DNA of 6,173 bases from contig BNTR01000145.1 of assembly GCA_025996755.1 (NCBI GenBank), positions 1 to 6,173 of the forward strand, written 5' to 3'. This stretch comes from Bacteroidia bacterium. Lineage in GTDB: Bacteria; Bacteroidota; Bacteroidia; Bacteroidales; Azobacteroidaceae. Position 1 is the first letter of the stretch; each line of letters begins with the position of its first letter. Positions 1 through 5,795 of the stretch are shown piece by piece. The position numbers and the translations under genes are program-made. Below the pieces are notes generated by a model that saw only the letters and a program-made list of their open reading frames with translations, made no database searches and was not told the DNA's origin.

Positions 1-179
1 GAGAAAACATTTTCCTCGTTCACGTCATACCCGATGTCTTTCTGATAGATGCGCCATTGGGAGAGATTTTCGTCCAACAGATTTGTCCATTCGGAACTTG
101 TCTCCGCCTTTTTAGAGGTGCAGGAAACGGAAAGAAGTGCCACGAGCACTAAATTCAATAACTGATTTGTCCTTTTCAT
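1..179 (-). CDS. Lipoprotein with DUF1080 / 3-keto-disaccharide hydrolase-like domain (partial, N-terminal 59 residues)
   Basis: Reading the minus strand from the ATG at 179 to the window edge gives an open frame that starts MKRTNQLLNLVLVALLSVSC. This is a basic n-region, a hydrophobic core and a lipobox (LSVSC) with Cys20 as the lipidation site, so the product is probably an outer- or inner-membrane lipoprotein. After a short Ser/Thr/Lys linker, the segment EWTNLLDENLSQWRIYQ and then IGYDVNEENVFS matches the beginning of the DUF1080 (3-keto-disaccharide hydrolase) fold as seen in Bacteroidota proteins, where a WxxLLD...LSxWxIY motif is followed by IGY...NVF. Family members are jelly-roll proteins linked to hydrolysis of 3-keto-glycosides; the substrate here cannot be told. 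The gene is divergent from the regulator at 256, with 76 bp between the start codons. The catalytic part lies outside the window. The family call rests on about 30 residues. Confidence 0.7.
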   Translation of the reverse strand, partial: MKRTNQLLNLVLVALLSVSCTSKKAETSSEWTNLLDENLSQWRIYQKDIGYDVNEENVF

Positions 180-212
180 TGTGTTTATTTTTTTATGTAT
201 ATAATAATGGCG

Positions 213-220
213 CAAAGGTA
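213..220 (-). promoter_or_regulatory. Bacteroidota -7 box for the divergent lipoprotein gene
   Basis: The minus strand reads TACCTTTG, a perfect match to the Bacteroidota sigma-ABfr -7 consensus TAnnTTTG. It would place the transcription start near 207 and give a leader of roughly 25-30 nt before the ATG at 179. The -33 region, about 20 bp upstream, is only T-rich and has no clean TTTG. This is a motif match, not proof of activity. Confidence 0.55.
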
Positions 221-243
221 CAATTTTTTTTCGAGAAAATGTG

Positions 244-251
244 TAACTTTG
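244..251 (+). promoter_or_regulatory. Bacteroidota -7 box for the regulator gene, almost touching its start codon
   Basis: TAACTTTG matches TAnnTTTG perfectly and ends only 4 bp before the ATG at 256. Transcription would start at or within a few bases of the start codon, so the mRNA may be leaderless. The -33 region, about 19-20 bp upstream, is a T tract rather than a clear TTTG. The box lies 23 bp from the minus-strand box at 213-220, so the two promoters are divergent and their -33 regions overlap. Confidence 0.5.
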
Positions 252-255
252 CCGT

Positions 256-3072
256 ATGAAAAACGCATTACTCACTATTTTATTTGCATTCGCAGCCTGT
301 GCGGGGCTTGAGGCGGAGAATTGGCACTCTACGCACCGGCTTTCTACGCTCACCGGCTTGCCCACCGATGAGGTGAAGCAGGTGTTTCAGGACAGGGAGG
401 GCTATATCTGGATTGCTACCCACGATGGCTTGTGCCGCTACGATGGGCACCAACTGAAAACCTATAAGAGCAATCTCTATACACCTAACTTGCTGTCGAG
501 CAACAGTTTGACGGCGATTGCGGAAGACAACAACCACCATTTGTGGATTGGCACGAGCAACGGCTTGAATGTGCTCAATAAAATCACGGGCGAGATTAAA
601 CAAATTGACCCCAAAAGGCTGTCAGGGGCTAATATACAGGCGATTTTGGCTACCCGCGACAATCAGGTGTGGGTGGGCACGGCAAACGGGCTAAACAGGT
701 ATGTCGCTGAAAATGATTCGTTTATACGATATAACAGCACGCATCATAACTTGCAGACCGGCGACATCAAATCGCTCGTCGAAGACAGCAAAGGCAACAT
801 CTGGATAGGCACGTGGAGTGAGGGCATCACGCGCTACAACCCTGCCGAAGGGCGTTTTTTGAACTATCCCCGCCTCAATGCCGGCAATTCGGCACACGTG
901 ATTTTTGAGGACAGGGACAATAACATCTGGGTAGGCAGTTGGGACTATGGCTTGTTTCGGTTGGAAAATCCGTATAACCCGCAGCAGGTCAAGTACATAA
1001 ACTACCGTCACGACCGCAACAACCCGCGCAGTTTGTCGGACAATATCGTCTATGCTTTGGCGCAAGACCTTAATACACAGGCGATTTGGGTGGGCACCCG
1101 AAGCGGTTTGAGCGTGCTGAACAATAAAGACAACACCGCCTCGTTCACCAACCATCTCCCGAGCCAATCCAACGAATCGCTGCCCTACAATGAGGTTAAT
1201 TCCATCCTCCGCGACAAGTCGGGCTTGATGTGGCTGGGCACCCTGGGCGGCGGGGTGAGCACGGTGAACACCCGCCCCGCGCCGTTTGAGTTGAATACGC
1301 TGGAGGAAGTCAAAAAACGGCTCTCCAGCAACTCGGTGCGCAGTATTTATGTGGACAAGGCGGGCAACAAATGGCTGGGCATCGGCAGTTACGGCTTGGA
1401 GACCGACCATCCGGGCTTTCAAAACAATCCCATCGCCTCCACGGTCTATAAGACCATCCAACTCAACGGCACAAATGCTTATTGGATAGCCACTTATGGG
1501 CAAGGCATATTCGTTTATGACCCCGCTTCGCCGACGAATAAGGTGCAGAATATCCGCGTAAATCCCCAATATCCGTGGCTGGCGAATGATTGTGTGTTTG
1601 ACCTTTACGAAGATACGAATAACTTGCTGTGGGTGGGCACGTTAGATGGCATCGGCGTCTATAATCCGCAGACGAATACGGGCATTTCTTATCCGAGTTT
1701 GGGGCAAACGTCTAACCCCGGCGAGCACTATTCGGTGGTTGGCATGGCGGAGGAAGACGCGGCAACGATGTGGCTCGCTACGGCTGCACACGGCGTGTTT
1801 TGCGTGAAAAAAGACCCGATGACATCCAAAATAATCAGTTTCCGGCACTACCAAACGGCTACCGGAAAGGTGAATAGCAACAACATCCACGTCATCTACA
1901 AGGACAGTCAAAGTCGCCTGTGGCTGGGTAGCAATGGCGGTGGATTGAGCCTGTTTGACAGGGAAAAAGATGCCTTTGTGGGCGTGCAGCAAGACTACGA
2001 CCTGCCCGGCGACATTGTTTACAGCATCGAAGAGGACGATGCCGGCACGCTGTTTATGGGCACCAATGCGGGGTTGGTGAGTTTGGCGGCGGAGGTGACG
2101 CATATTTATACGGTCGCCGATGGGCTGCAAGACAACGCTTTCAATCGCGGTGCCGCCTTCAAGGCTGCGGGCGGTCGCCTGTATTTCGGTGGGCACAAGG
2201 GCTACAACTCGTTTAACCCCGCCGAACTGAAAAATCGCAAGTTCGCCGCCCCCGTGGTCATCACCGACATCAAACTGTTCAACACCTCGCTGGAAAATCT
2301 GCCGCCCAAACTCCGCAAAAAAGTGTCCACCGAGGCTGCCGGCTACACAAAAACGCTCCGAATACCGTACAGCAGCAACAATTTCACGATTGAATTTGCC
2401 GCTCTGAACTATGCCCATACCAATCAAGAGCGGTATGCGTATAAATTGGACGGCTTCGATAAAGATTGGCGGCAAGCGGACGACACCCGCCGCTTTGCGT
2501 CCTACAACAACCTCTATCCGGGCACCTACCACTTCGCGTTGAAGTCGTCCCTCCCCCTCACCGTCATCGTCCTGCCGCCCTGGTATCTTACGTGGTGGGC
2601 GTATCTCCTTTATACACTGCTGATTGCGGCGGCTATTTACCTCGGCGTGAAATTGGCAAAAGAGCGGGCGGCGCACGAGTTTCAAAAGCAGTTCGTCTAT
2701 GAGCCGAAGCAGATGAACTTCACAAACATCAATGAAGAATTTTTGAACAACGCCATTGAATGTATCCACACGCACATTGCAGACGTGGATTTCGACCAAC
2801 AGCACTTTGCAGATGCCTTGGGAGTGAGCAAATCCACCCTCTACAAAAAACTCAAATCGCAGACAGGGCTAAATCCCTCCCTGTTTATGCGCCACATCCG
2901 CCTCAAAACAGCCCGGCAAAGAATAATCGACCAACGCGGCATCCGCATCTCCGAACTCGCCTACAGCGTAGGCTTCAACGACCCCAAATATTTCTCCGCC
3001 TGCTTCAAAAAAGAGTTCGGCATCCTGCCAAGCGAATATTTGGATGTGGTGATGATGGGCAAGGCAAACTAA
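256..3072 (+). CDS. Membrane-bound propeller-sensor / AraC-type transcriptional regulator (HTCS-like, no kinase or receiver)
   Basis: A 938-aa regulator, probably an activator of the nearby glycan-uptake genes. Residues 1-20 form a signal peptide, which supports the ATG at 256. Residues about 30-655 hold some 14 blade motifs of the Reg_prop type (W-I/V/L-G/A-T/S...GL), for example near 52, 97, 139, 183, 225, 278, 326, 373, 410, 459, 506, 556, 599 and 643. That number fits two seven-bladed periplasmic propellers. Residues about 665-772 are a Y_Y_Y domain (YKLDGFDKDW, YPGTYHF). Residues about 776-799 are a single membrane helix after the typical PPW motif. Residues 826-930 are an AraC-family double helix-turn-helix (LGVSKSTLYKKLK; ISELAYSVGFNDPKYFSACFKK). 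Canonical hybrid two-component systems of this lineage run to about 1300-1400 aa, with HisKA, HATPase and receiver domains between the membrane helix and the AraC part. Here only about 27 residues separate them. The Y_Y_Y end also looks shortened. The sensed sugar is unknown. Confidence 0.93.
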   Translation: MKNALLTILFAFAACAGLEAENWHSTHRLSTLTGLPTDEVKQVFQDREGYIWIATHDGLCRYDGHQLKTYKSNLYTPNLLSSNSLTAIAEDNNHHLWIGTSNGLNVLNKITGEIKQIDPKRLSGANIQAILATRDNQVWVGTANGLNRYVAENDSFIRYNSTHHNLQTGDIKSLVEDSKGNIWIGTWSEGITRYNPAEGRFLNYPRLNAGNSAHVIFEDRDNNIWVGSWDYGLFRLENPYNPQQVKYINYRHDRNNPRSLSDNIVYALAQDLNTQAIWVGTRSGLSVLNNKDNTASFTNHLPSQSNESLPYNEVNSILRDKSGLMWLGTLGGGVSTVNTRPAPFELNTLEEVKKRLSSNSVRSIYVDKAGNKWLGIGSYGLETDHPGFQNNPIASTVYKTIQLNGTNAYWIATYGQGIFVYDPASPTNKVQNIRVNPQYPWLANDCVFDLYEDTNNLLWVGTLDGIGVYNPQTNTGISYPSLGQTSNPGEHYSVVGMAEEDAATMWLATAAHGVFCVKKDPMTSKIISFRHYQTATGKVNSNNIHVIYKDSQSRLWLGSNGGGLSLFDREKDAFVGVQQDYDLPGDIVYSIEEDDAGTLFMGTNAGLVSLAAEVTHIYTVADGLQDNAFNRGAAFKAAGGRLYFGGHKGYNSFNPAELKNRKFAAPVVITDIKLFNTSLENLPPKLRKKVSTEAAGYTKTLRIPYSSNNFTIEFAALNYAHTNQERYAYKLDGFDKDWRQADDTRRFASYNNLYPGTYHFALKSSLPLTVIVLPPWYLTWWAYLLYTLLIAAAIYLGVKLAKERAAHEFQKQFVYEPKQMNFTNINEEFLNNAIECIHTHIADVDFDQQHFADALGVSKSTLYKKLKSQTGLNPSLFMRHIRLKTARQRIIDQRGIRISELAYSVGFNDPKYFSACFKKEFGILPSEYLDVVMMGKAN

Positions 3073-3074
3073 TC

Positions 3075-3105
3075 TTGTGCAATCAAAAACAATTCACTAC
3101 CTTTG
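3075..3105 (+). promoter_or_regulatory. Bacteroidota-type promoter of the transposase gene
   Basis: TTG at 3075-3077 (-33 element) is followed, after 20 bp, by TACCTTTG at 3098-3105, a perfect -7 box. The spacing is within the usual 19-21 bp. Transcription would start near 3111 and leave a leader of about 26 nt before the ATG at 3137. The promoter lies directly after the regulator's stop codon, so the transposase need not depend on read-through. Confidence 0.6.
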
Positions 3106-3136
3106 CAAAAATAATCAGTATAAATAACAAATAATT

Positions 3137-3598
3137 ATGGCAAATACCTATTCACAGCACTATGTGCACCTTGTTTTCGCTGTAAAGCGCAATCGCTCTT
3201 CTCTTATCATGAAGGAAAATAGAGTGACCATGGAAAAATACATCTGCGGTATCATTTCCAATTGCAAATGTAAACCGCTTGCAATTTATTGTAACCCGGA
3301 CCATACGCATATATTGATTGGAATGCATCCGGCGATTTCGGTTGCTGCATTAGTGGCAAAAATCAAATCAAATTCATCGCGTTTTTACCATCAAAATTTT
3401 GAAACAAACCATCTTTTCGCATGGCAAGATGGCTATGGCGTTTTTAGTTATGCACATTCTCAGATAAACAGGGTGTATCATTACATCATGAATCAGGAAG
3501 AACATCATAAAAAGAAAACATTTAAAGGAGAATATTTGAACATGTTAGAAAAGGCAGCAATTGAATATGACCTCAAATATGTGTTTGATTTTTTTTGA
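3137..3598 (+). CDS. tnpA: IS200/IS605-family Y1 (HUH) transposase TnpA
   Basis: A 153-aa protein of the usual length for IS200-type transposases, which cut and rejoin single-stranded DNA at hairpin-containing ends through a 5'-phosphotyrosine link. The metal-binding HUH motif is visible as H56-T57-H58 in NPDHTHILIGM. The nucleophile is best assigned to Y116 in YIMNQ, with Q120 four residues on, matching the Y-x3-Q arrangement of structurally studied TnpA proteins. WQDGYGVFSYAHSQI and NQEEHHKKKTF are family signatures of the common Bacteroidota branch. The reading frame is intact from ATG to TGA, with all expected catalytic residues, so the gene may be active. There is no accessory tnpB. The coding sequence is clearly AT-richer than both flanking genes, which suggests separate ancestry. 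The ends of the element are not identified with certainty. A RAYT-like domesticated role is possible because palindromic repeats lie just downstream. Confidence 0.93.
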   Translation: MANTYSQHYVHLVFAVKRNRSSLIMKENRVTMEKYICGIISNCKCKPLAIYCNPDHTHILIGMHPAISVAALVAKIKSNSSRFYHQNFETNHLFAWQDGYGVFSYAHSQINRVYHYIMNQEEHHKKKTFKGEYLNMLEKAAIEYDLKYVFDFF

Positions 3599-3657
3599 TG
3601 ATGATGTGGTGTGTGTGTTTTACATTATTGTTTATTGTCGTTGTTGATTGTGTTTGT

Positions 3658-3761
3658 CGTTTATCGCATATCGTTTACCGCATACCGTCGCACACCGTCG
3701 CATACCGTCGCACACCGTCGCATACCGTCGCACATCGCACACCATCGCACACCGTTTACCG
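3658..3761. repeat. Tandem array of a 10-bp unit in a 20-bp higher-order pattern
   Basis: The core at 3681-3730 consists of five 10-bp units that alternate strictly between CATACCGTCG and CACACCGTCG, giving 2.5 copies of a 20-bp unit. Degenerate copies flank it on both sides (3658-3680 and 3731-3761). The word CGTTTACCG occurs on each side of the core, at 3672-3680 and 3753-3761. The variants differ almost only by C/T changes. A period of 10 bp puts every unit on nearly the same face of the helix. The array runs directly into the palindrome that begins at 3759. Confidence 0.85.
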
Positions 3762-3868
3762 TGGGTTTACACCCACGGCTACAAAGGTTTCGGTGCTCTG
3801 CACCTACTGATTACCCGCTGCCCAAAGCCCGTAGGGCTGATATCTTTGTAGTGGGTGTAAACCCACGG
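3759..3868. repeat. Composite palindrome (REP-like / IS200-type end-like) with nested hairpins
   Basis: The left arm at 3759-3786 and the right arm at 3844-3868 are inverted copies. Eighteen bases (3759-3776) pair perfectly with 3851-3868, and TACAAAG at 3780-3786 pairs with CTTTGTA at 3844-3850; only a 3-base GGC on the left is unpaired. The left arm is itself palindromic: CCGTGGGT / ACCCACGG around TTAC. Between the arms are two small hairpins, GGTGC-TCT-GCACC at 3792-3804 and AGCCC-GTA-GGGCT at 3826-3838. The whole could fold as a cruciform or branched single-stranded structure. Repeats of this look are dispersed in Bacteroidota genomes. The position 160 bp after a Y1 transposase suggests a link, which is inference. 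Confidence 0.8.
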
Positions 3869-3931
3869 CAATCATGACCGGCAATCATGACCAACAATCA
3901 TGACCAACAATCATGACCAACAATCATGACC
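3867..3931. repeat. Five tandem copies of a 13-bp repeat
   Basis: Five contiguous units of the form (GG/AA)CAATCATGACC start at 3867, 3880, 3893, 3906 and 3919. Units 1-2 begin with GG and units 3-5 with AA; the other eleven bases are identical throughout. A decaying sixth copy begins at 3932 (GGCAATTG). The first unit overlaps the last two bases of the palindrome's right arm, so the array seems to have grown out of the palindrome's edge. Each unit contains the small palindrome TCATGA. Confidence 0.88.
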
Positions 3932-3987
3932 GGCAATTGCACCCGCGGCAATTTGCCATCCATCCCCGCAACAGTCGAACCATCCAT

Positions 3988-4033
3988 AAAAAAGGACGAA
4001 TTATCAGTAATTACGCCTAATCCGCCCTTTTTT
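3988..4033. terminator. AT-rich interrupted inverted repeat, possible terminator
   Basis: AAAAAAGGACG at 3988-3998 pairs with CGCCCTTTTTT at 4023-4033, 10 of 11 bases, with a run of six T on the plus strand and the matching A run at the other end. Inside is a smaller hairpin, AATTA-TCAG-TAATT, at 3999-4012. The T run belongs to the stem and the loop is long, so this is a weak candidate for a bidirectional terminator upstream of the receptor promoter. It could equally be a remnant of the mobile element's end. Confidence 0.3.
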
Positions 4034-4047
4034 AACAACAAATCACC

Positions 4048-4076
4048 TTGTTTTATTTCTTTTATTATCAACTTTG
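4048..4076 (+). promoter_or_regulatory. Probable promoter of the SusC-like receptor gene
   Basis: TTG at 4048-4050 is followed after 18 bp by CAACTTTG at 4069-4076, one mismatch from TAnnTTTG. Transcription would start near 4082, leaving a leader of about 37 nt before the ATG at 4119. A slightly imperfect -7 box fits a promoter that depends on an activator, such as the AraC-domain regulator upstream; that link is inference. No Shine-Dalgarno sequence is visible before the ATG. Confidence 0.45.
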
Positions 4077-4118
4077 CAGCAGAGTTTTTAATGAAAGTTA
4101 TAATTTAAAATTGATTGT

Positions 4119-5795
4119 ATGAAAAACAAGAGAAATTTCGTATTTGCGTCGCTTCTGTACGGCTTCATGGTCTTGATGGGAGGGGTACTGCATTTGCGGG
4201 CTGAAAATCCTCAAGACGCTAAAATCGCCGTAACAGGCGTGGTGTCCGATGCCGATGGTCCCGTTATCGGCGCGAGTGTGGTTGAAAAAGGCAACCCGAG
4301 TAATGGCGTTGCCACCGATGTGGACGGGAAATACACGTTGCGCGTGTCGCCAAATGCCACGTTGGAAGTGTCTTATTTGGGTTATGCCAAGCAGGAAGTG
4401 CCTGTGGGTGGCAGAACAAGTGTTAATGTTACCTTGGCAGAAGAGGCTAACGCTCTTGATGAGGTGGTGGTGGTTGGGTTCGGCACCCAAAAGAAGGTCA
4501 ATTTGACCGGAGCGATTGGTATTGCTACGGCAAAGGACATTGCCGACCGACCTGTAACGTCAGTGGCACAAGCACTGCAAGGTCTTATTCCGGGTATGAC
4601 CATTACGCAGAACAGCGGCAGTCTGGATGCTACGGCAAGTATCAAAATTCGTGGTCGTGGCACCATTGACGATGATATTAAGGGCGACCCGCTTGTGTTG
4701 ATAGATGGCGCGGAGGGCGACATCAACGCGCTCAATCCGGCGGATGTTGAAACGATGTCTATCTTGAAAGATGCGGCAGCCTCCTCTATCTACGGCGCAA
4801 AAGCCTCGTTTGGCGTTATCCTTATTACCACTAAAAGCGGTAAAGCCGGCAAAACGCGAATCAATTACAGCAACAATTTCCGCTACAACTCACCGATTTT
4901 GATGCCCACACCGATGGATTCTTACACCCTTGCTCTCTATTTGAATGAGGCTCTCACCAACGGTGAGGACGATCCTCACTTTAATAAATCTTGGGTGCAA
5001 GCCATTAAAGATTATCGCGATGGCACGCTTGCTTCTCCTATTTATGTAAGCGGAACTACCAGAGAATGGGAAGAAGGATTTGACCCAAGAAGTGATGTAC
5101 CGGGTTATGCAGAGAAGATAGGTGGTGTGGACAATCGAAATTATTACAAAGAACTTTACCGCTCAACGGCTTCTTCGCAAGAACATAACTTGAGTATCAG
5201 TGGCGGTAACGACAAACTGACATTCTTTGGCTCGGTCAACTACCTCGACCAAAACGGTCTGATGGTATTTAACCAAGACCAATACGACCGCTTTTCGTCC
5301 AATGTACGTGTAAATTATCAACTGTTTGATTGGGCAAAATTGGGCTACAGCAATCGTTTCGTGCGCAATACTTACGAACGTCCTGCCGCATTGACCAACA
5401 GTTTGTTTACCGACATCGGACGGCACGCATGGGCGATGTTGCCCATGTACGACCCCAATGGCAATCTCTTTCAGCGTCATGCACTCAACTTGCGCGATTC
5501 GGGTAACGACCGCGCCATCACCGACAACACCTACCAACAGGCTACTTTGACTTTGGAACCCATCAAAAATTGGCGGACAAATGTGGAAGTCAACTACTCC
5601 ATCAAGAATTACAACCGCCATTGGGATAAGTTTGTAACTTACCGCTATGACATTGACAATCAGCCTGTTGCTTGGAGTAAGTCATCGAATGTGCACGAAG
5701 AAGAACTGAAAGACGACTTGCTTGGCATTAACGCTTACTCCGAATATTCTTTTACTTTGAATCGCGACCACACATCGCGGTTTCCTGCGCGGTAG
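4119..5795 (+). CDS. SusC/RagA-family TonB-linked outer-membrane receptor, interrupted by an inversion joint
   Basis: The first 551 residues are a typical SusC-like glycan transporter of the outer membrane, which works with a SusD lipoprotein and TonB. Residues 1-28 are a signal peptide. Residues about 36-108 form the carboxypeptidase-regulatory-like N-terminal domain (VTGVVSDADGPVIGASV...GKYTLRV...LEVSYLGY). DEVVVVGFGTQKKVNLTGAI (114-133) is the conserved segment leading into the plug. Residues about 140-242 are the plug (SVAQALQGLIPGM, IRGRGTI, VLIDGAEGDINALNPADVETMSILKDAAASSIYGAKASFGVILITTKSGK). From about 245 the barrel strands begin. The family is usually about 1000 residues or more. After H551 the frame runs into reversed sequence of its own gene and stops by chance after seven foreign residues (TSRFPAR). 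As written the gene cannot make a full barrel. The true continuation is on the minus strand at 6055-5759. No SusD gene is in the window. Confidence 0.92.
   Translation: MKNKRNFVFASLLYGFMVLMGGVLHLRAENPQDAKIAVTGVVSDADGPVIGASVVEKGNPSNGVATDVDGKYTLRVSPNATLEVSYLGYAKQEVPVGGRTSVNVTLAEEANALDEVVVVGFGTQKKVNLTGAIGIATAKDIADRPVTSVAQALQGLIPGMTITQNSGSLDATASIKIRGRGTIDDDIKGDPLVLIDGAEGDINALNPADVETMSILKDAAASSIYGAKASFGVILITTKSGKAGKTRINYSNNFRYNSPILMPTPMDSYTLALYLNEALTNGEDDPHFNKSWVQAIKDYRDGTLASPIYVSGTTREWEEGFDPRSDVPGYAEKIGGVDNRNYYKELYRSTASSQEHNLSISGGNDKLTFFGSVNYLDQNGLMVFNQDQYDRFSSNVRVNYQLFDWAKLGYSNRFVRNTYERPAALTNSLFTDIGRHAWAMLPMYDPNGNLFQRHALNLRDSGNDRAITDNTYQQATLTLEPIKNWRTNVEVNYSIKNYNRHWDKFVTYRYDIDNQPVAWSKSSNVHEEELKDDLLGINAYSEYSFTLNRDHTSRFPAR

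Larger units (their letters stand above)
3599..4118. other. 520-bp intergenic region filled with repeats
   Basis: No credible protein gene lies between the transposase stop and the receptor start. Open frames here are low-complexity translations of the repeats: the 10-bp array reads through in all three frames as His/Arg/Ser/Thr/Pro-rich peptides. In order the region holds a T- and GT-rich stretch (about 3599-3657), a 10/20-bp tandem array (3658-3761), a composite palindrome (3759-3868), a 13-bp tandem array (3867-3931), a partly degenerate tail ending in GGCAATTTGCC (about 3948), an AT-rich interrupted inverted repeat (3988-4033) and the receptor promoter (4048-4076). Confidence 0.75.

Noticed and set aside
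286..300. Lipobox-like FAAC in the regulator signal peptide
   Set aside because: The -3 residue is Phe, not Leu/Val/Ile, and a sensor with a downstream membrane helix normally uses a cleaved or anchor signal; ordinary cleavage after residue 20 fits better.
691..1569. Long minus-strand open frame of 292 codons inside the regulator gene
   Set aside because: It is antisense to well-recognised propeller blades, has no recognisable domain, and its composition is that of a shadow frame.
1642..2805. Minus-strand open frame of 387 codons inside the regulator gene
   Set aside because: It is antisense to the second propeller, the Y_Y_Y domain and the membrane helix; no family features or promoter are visible.
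2760..3134. Plus-strand open frame of 124 codons in another frame over the AraC domain
   Set aside because: It overlaps strongly conserved helix-turn-helix coding sequence and gives a Pro/Arg/His-rich peptide without recognisable features.
3595..3877. Three overlapping plus-strand open frames across the tandem array and palindrome
   Set aside because: A 10-bp repeat without stop codons stays open in all three frames; the peptides are low-complexity and none has independent support.
3658..3931. CRISPR array
   Set aside because: Units are 10 and 13 bp, contiguous and without unique spacers, and no cas gene is present.
3926..4108. 60-codon plus-strand open frame before the receptor
   Set aside because: It starts within the 13-bp repeats, spans the AT-rich inverted repeat and the receptor promoter, and has no recognisable features.
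5765..5771. Two synonymous differences between the two receptor copies, first read as sequence drift between old duplicates
   Set aside because: Both fall just past the GAATCG microhomology and are explained by the plus-strand bases coming from the reversed downstream codons (V-W-S-R-F); the arms proper are identical.
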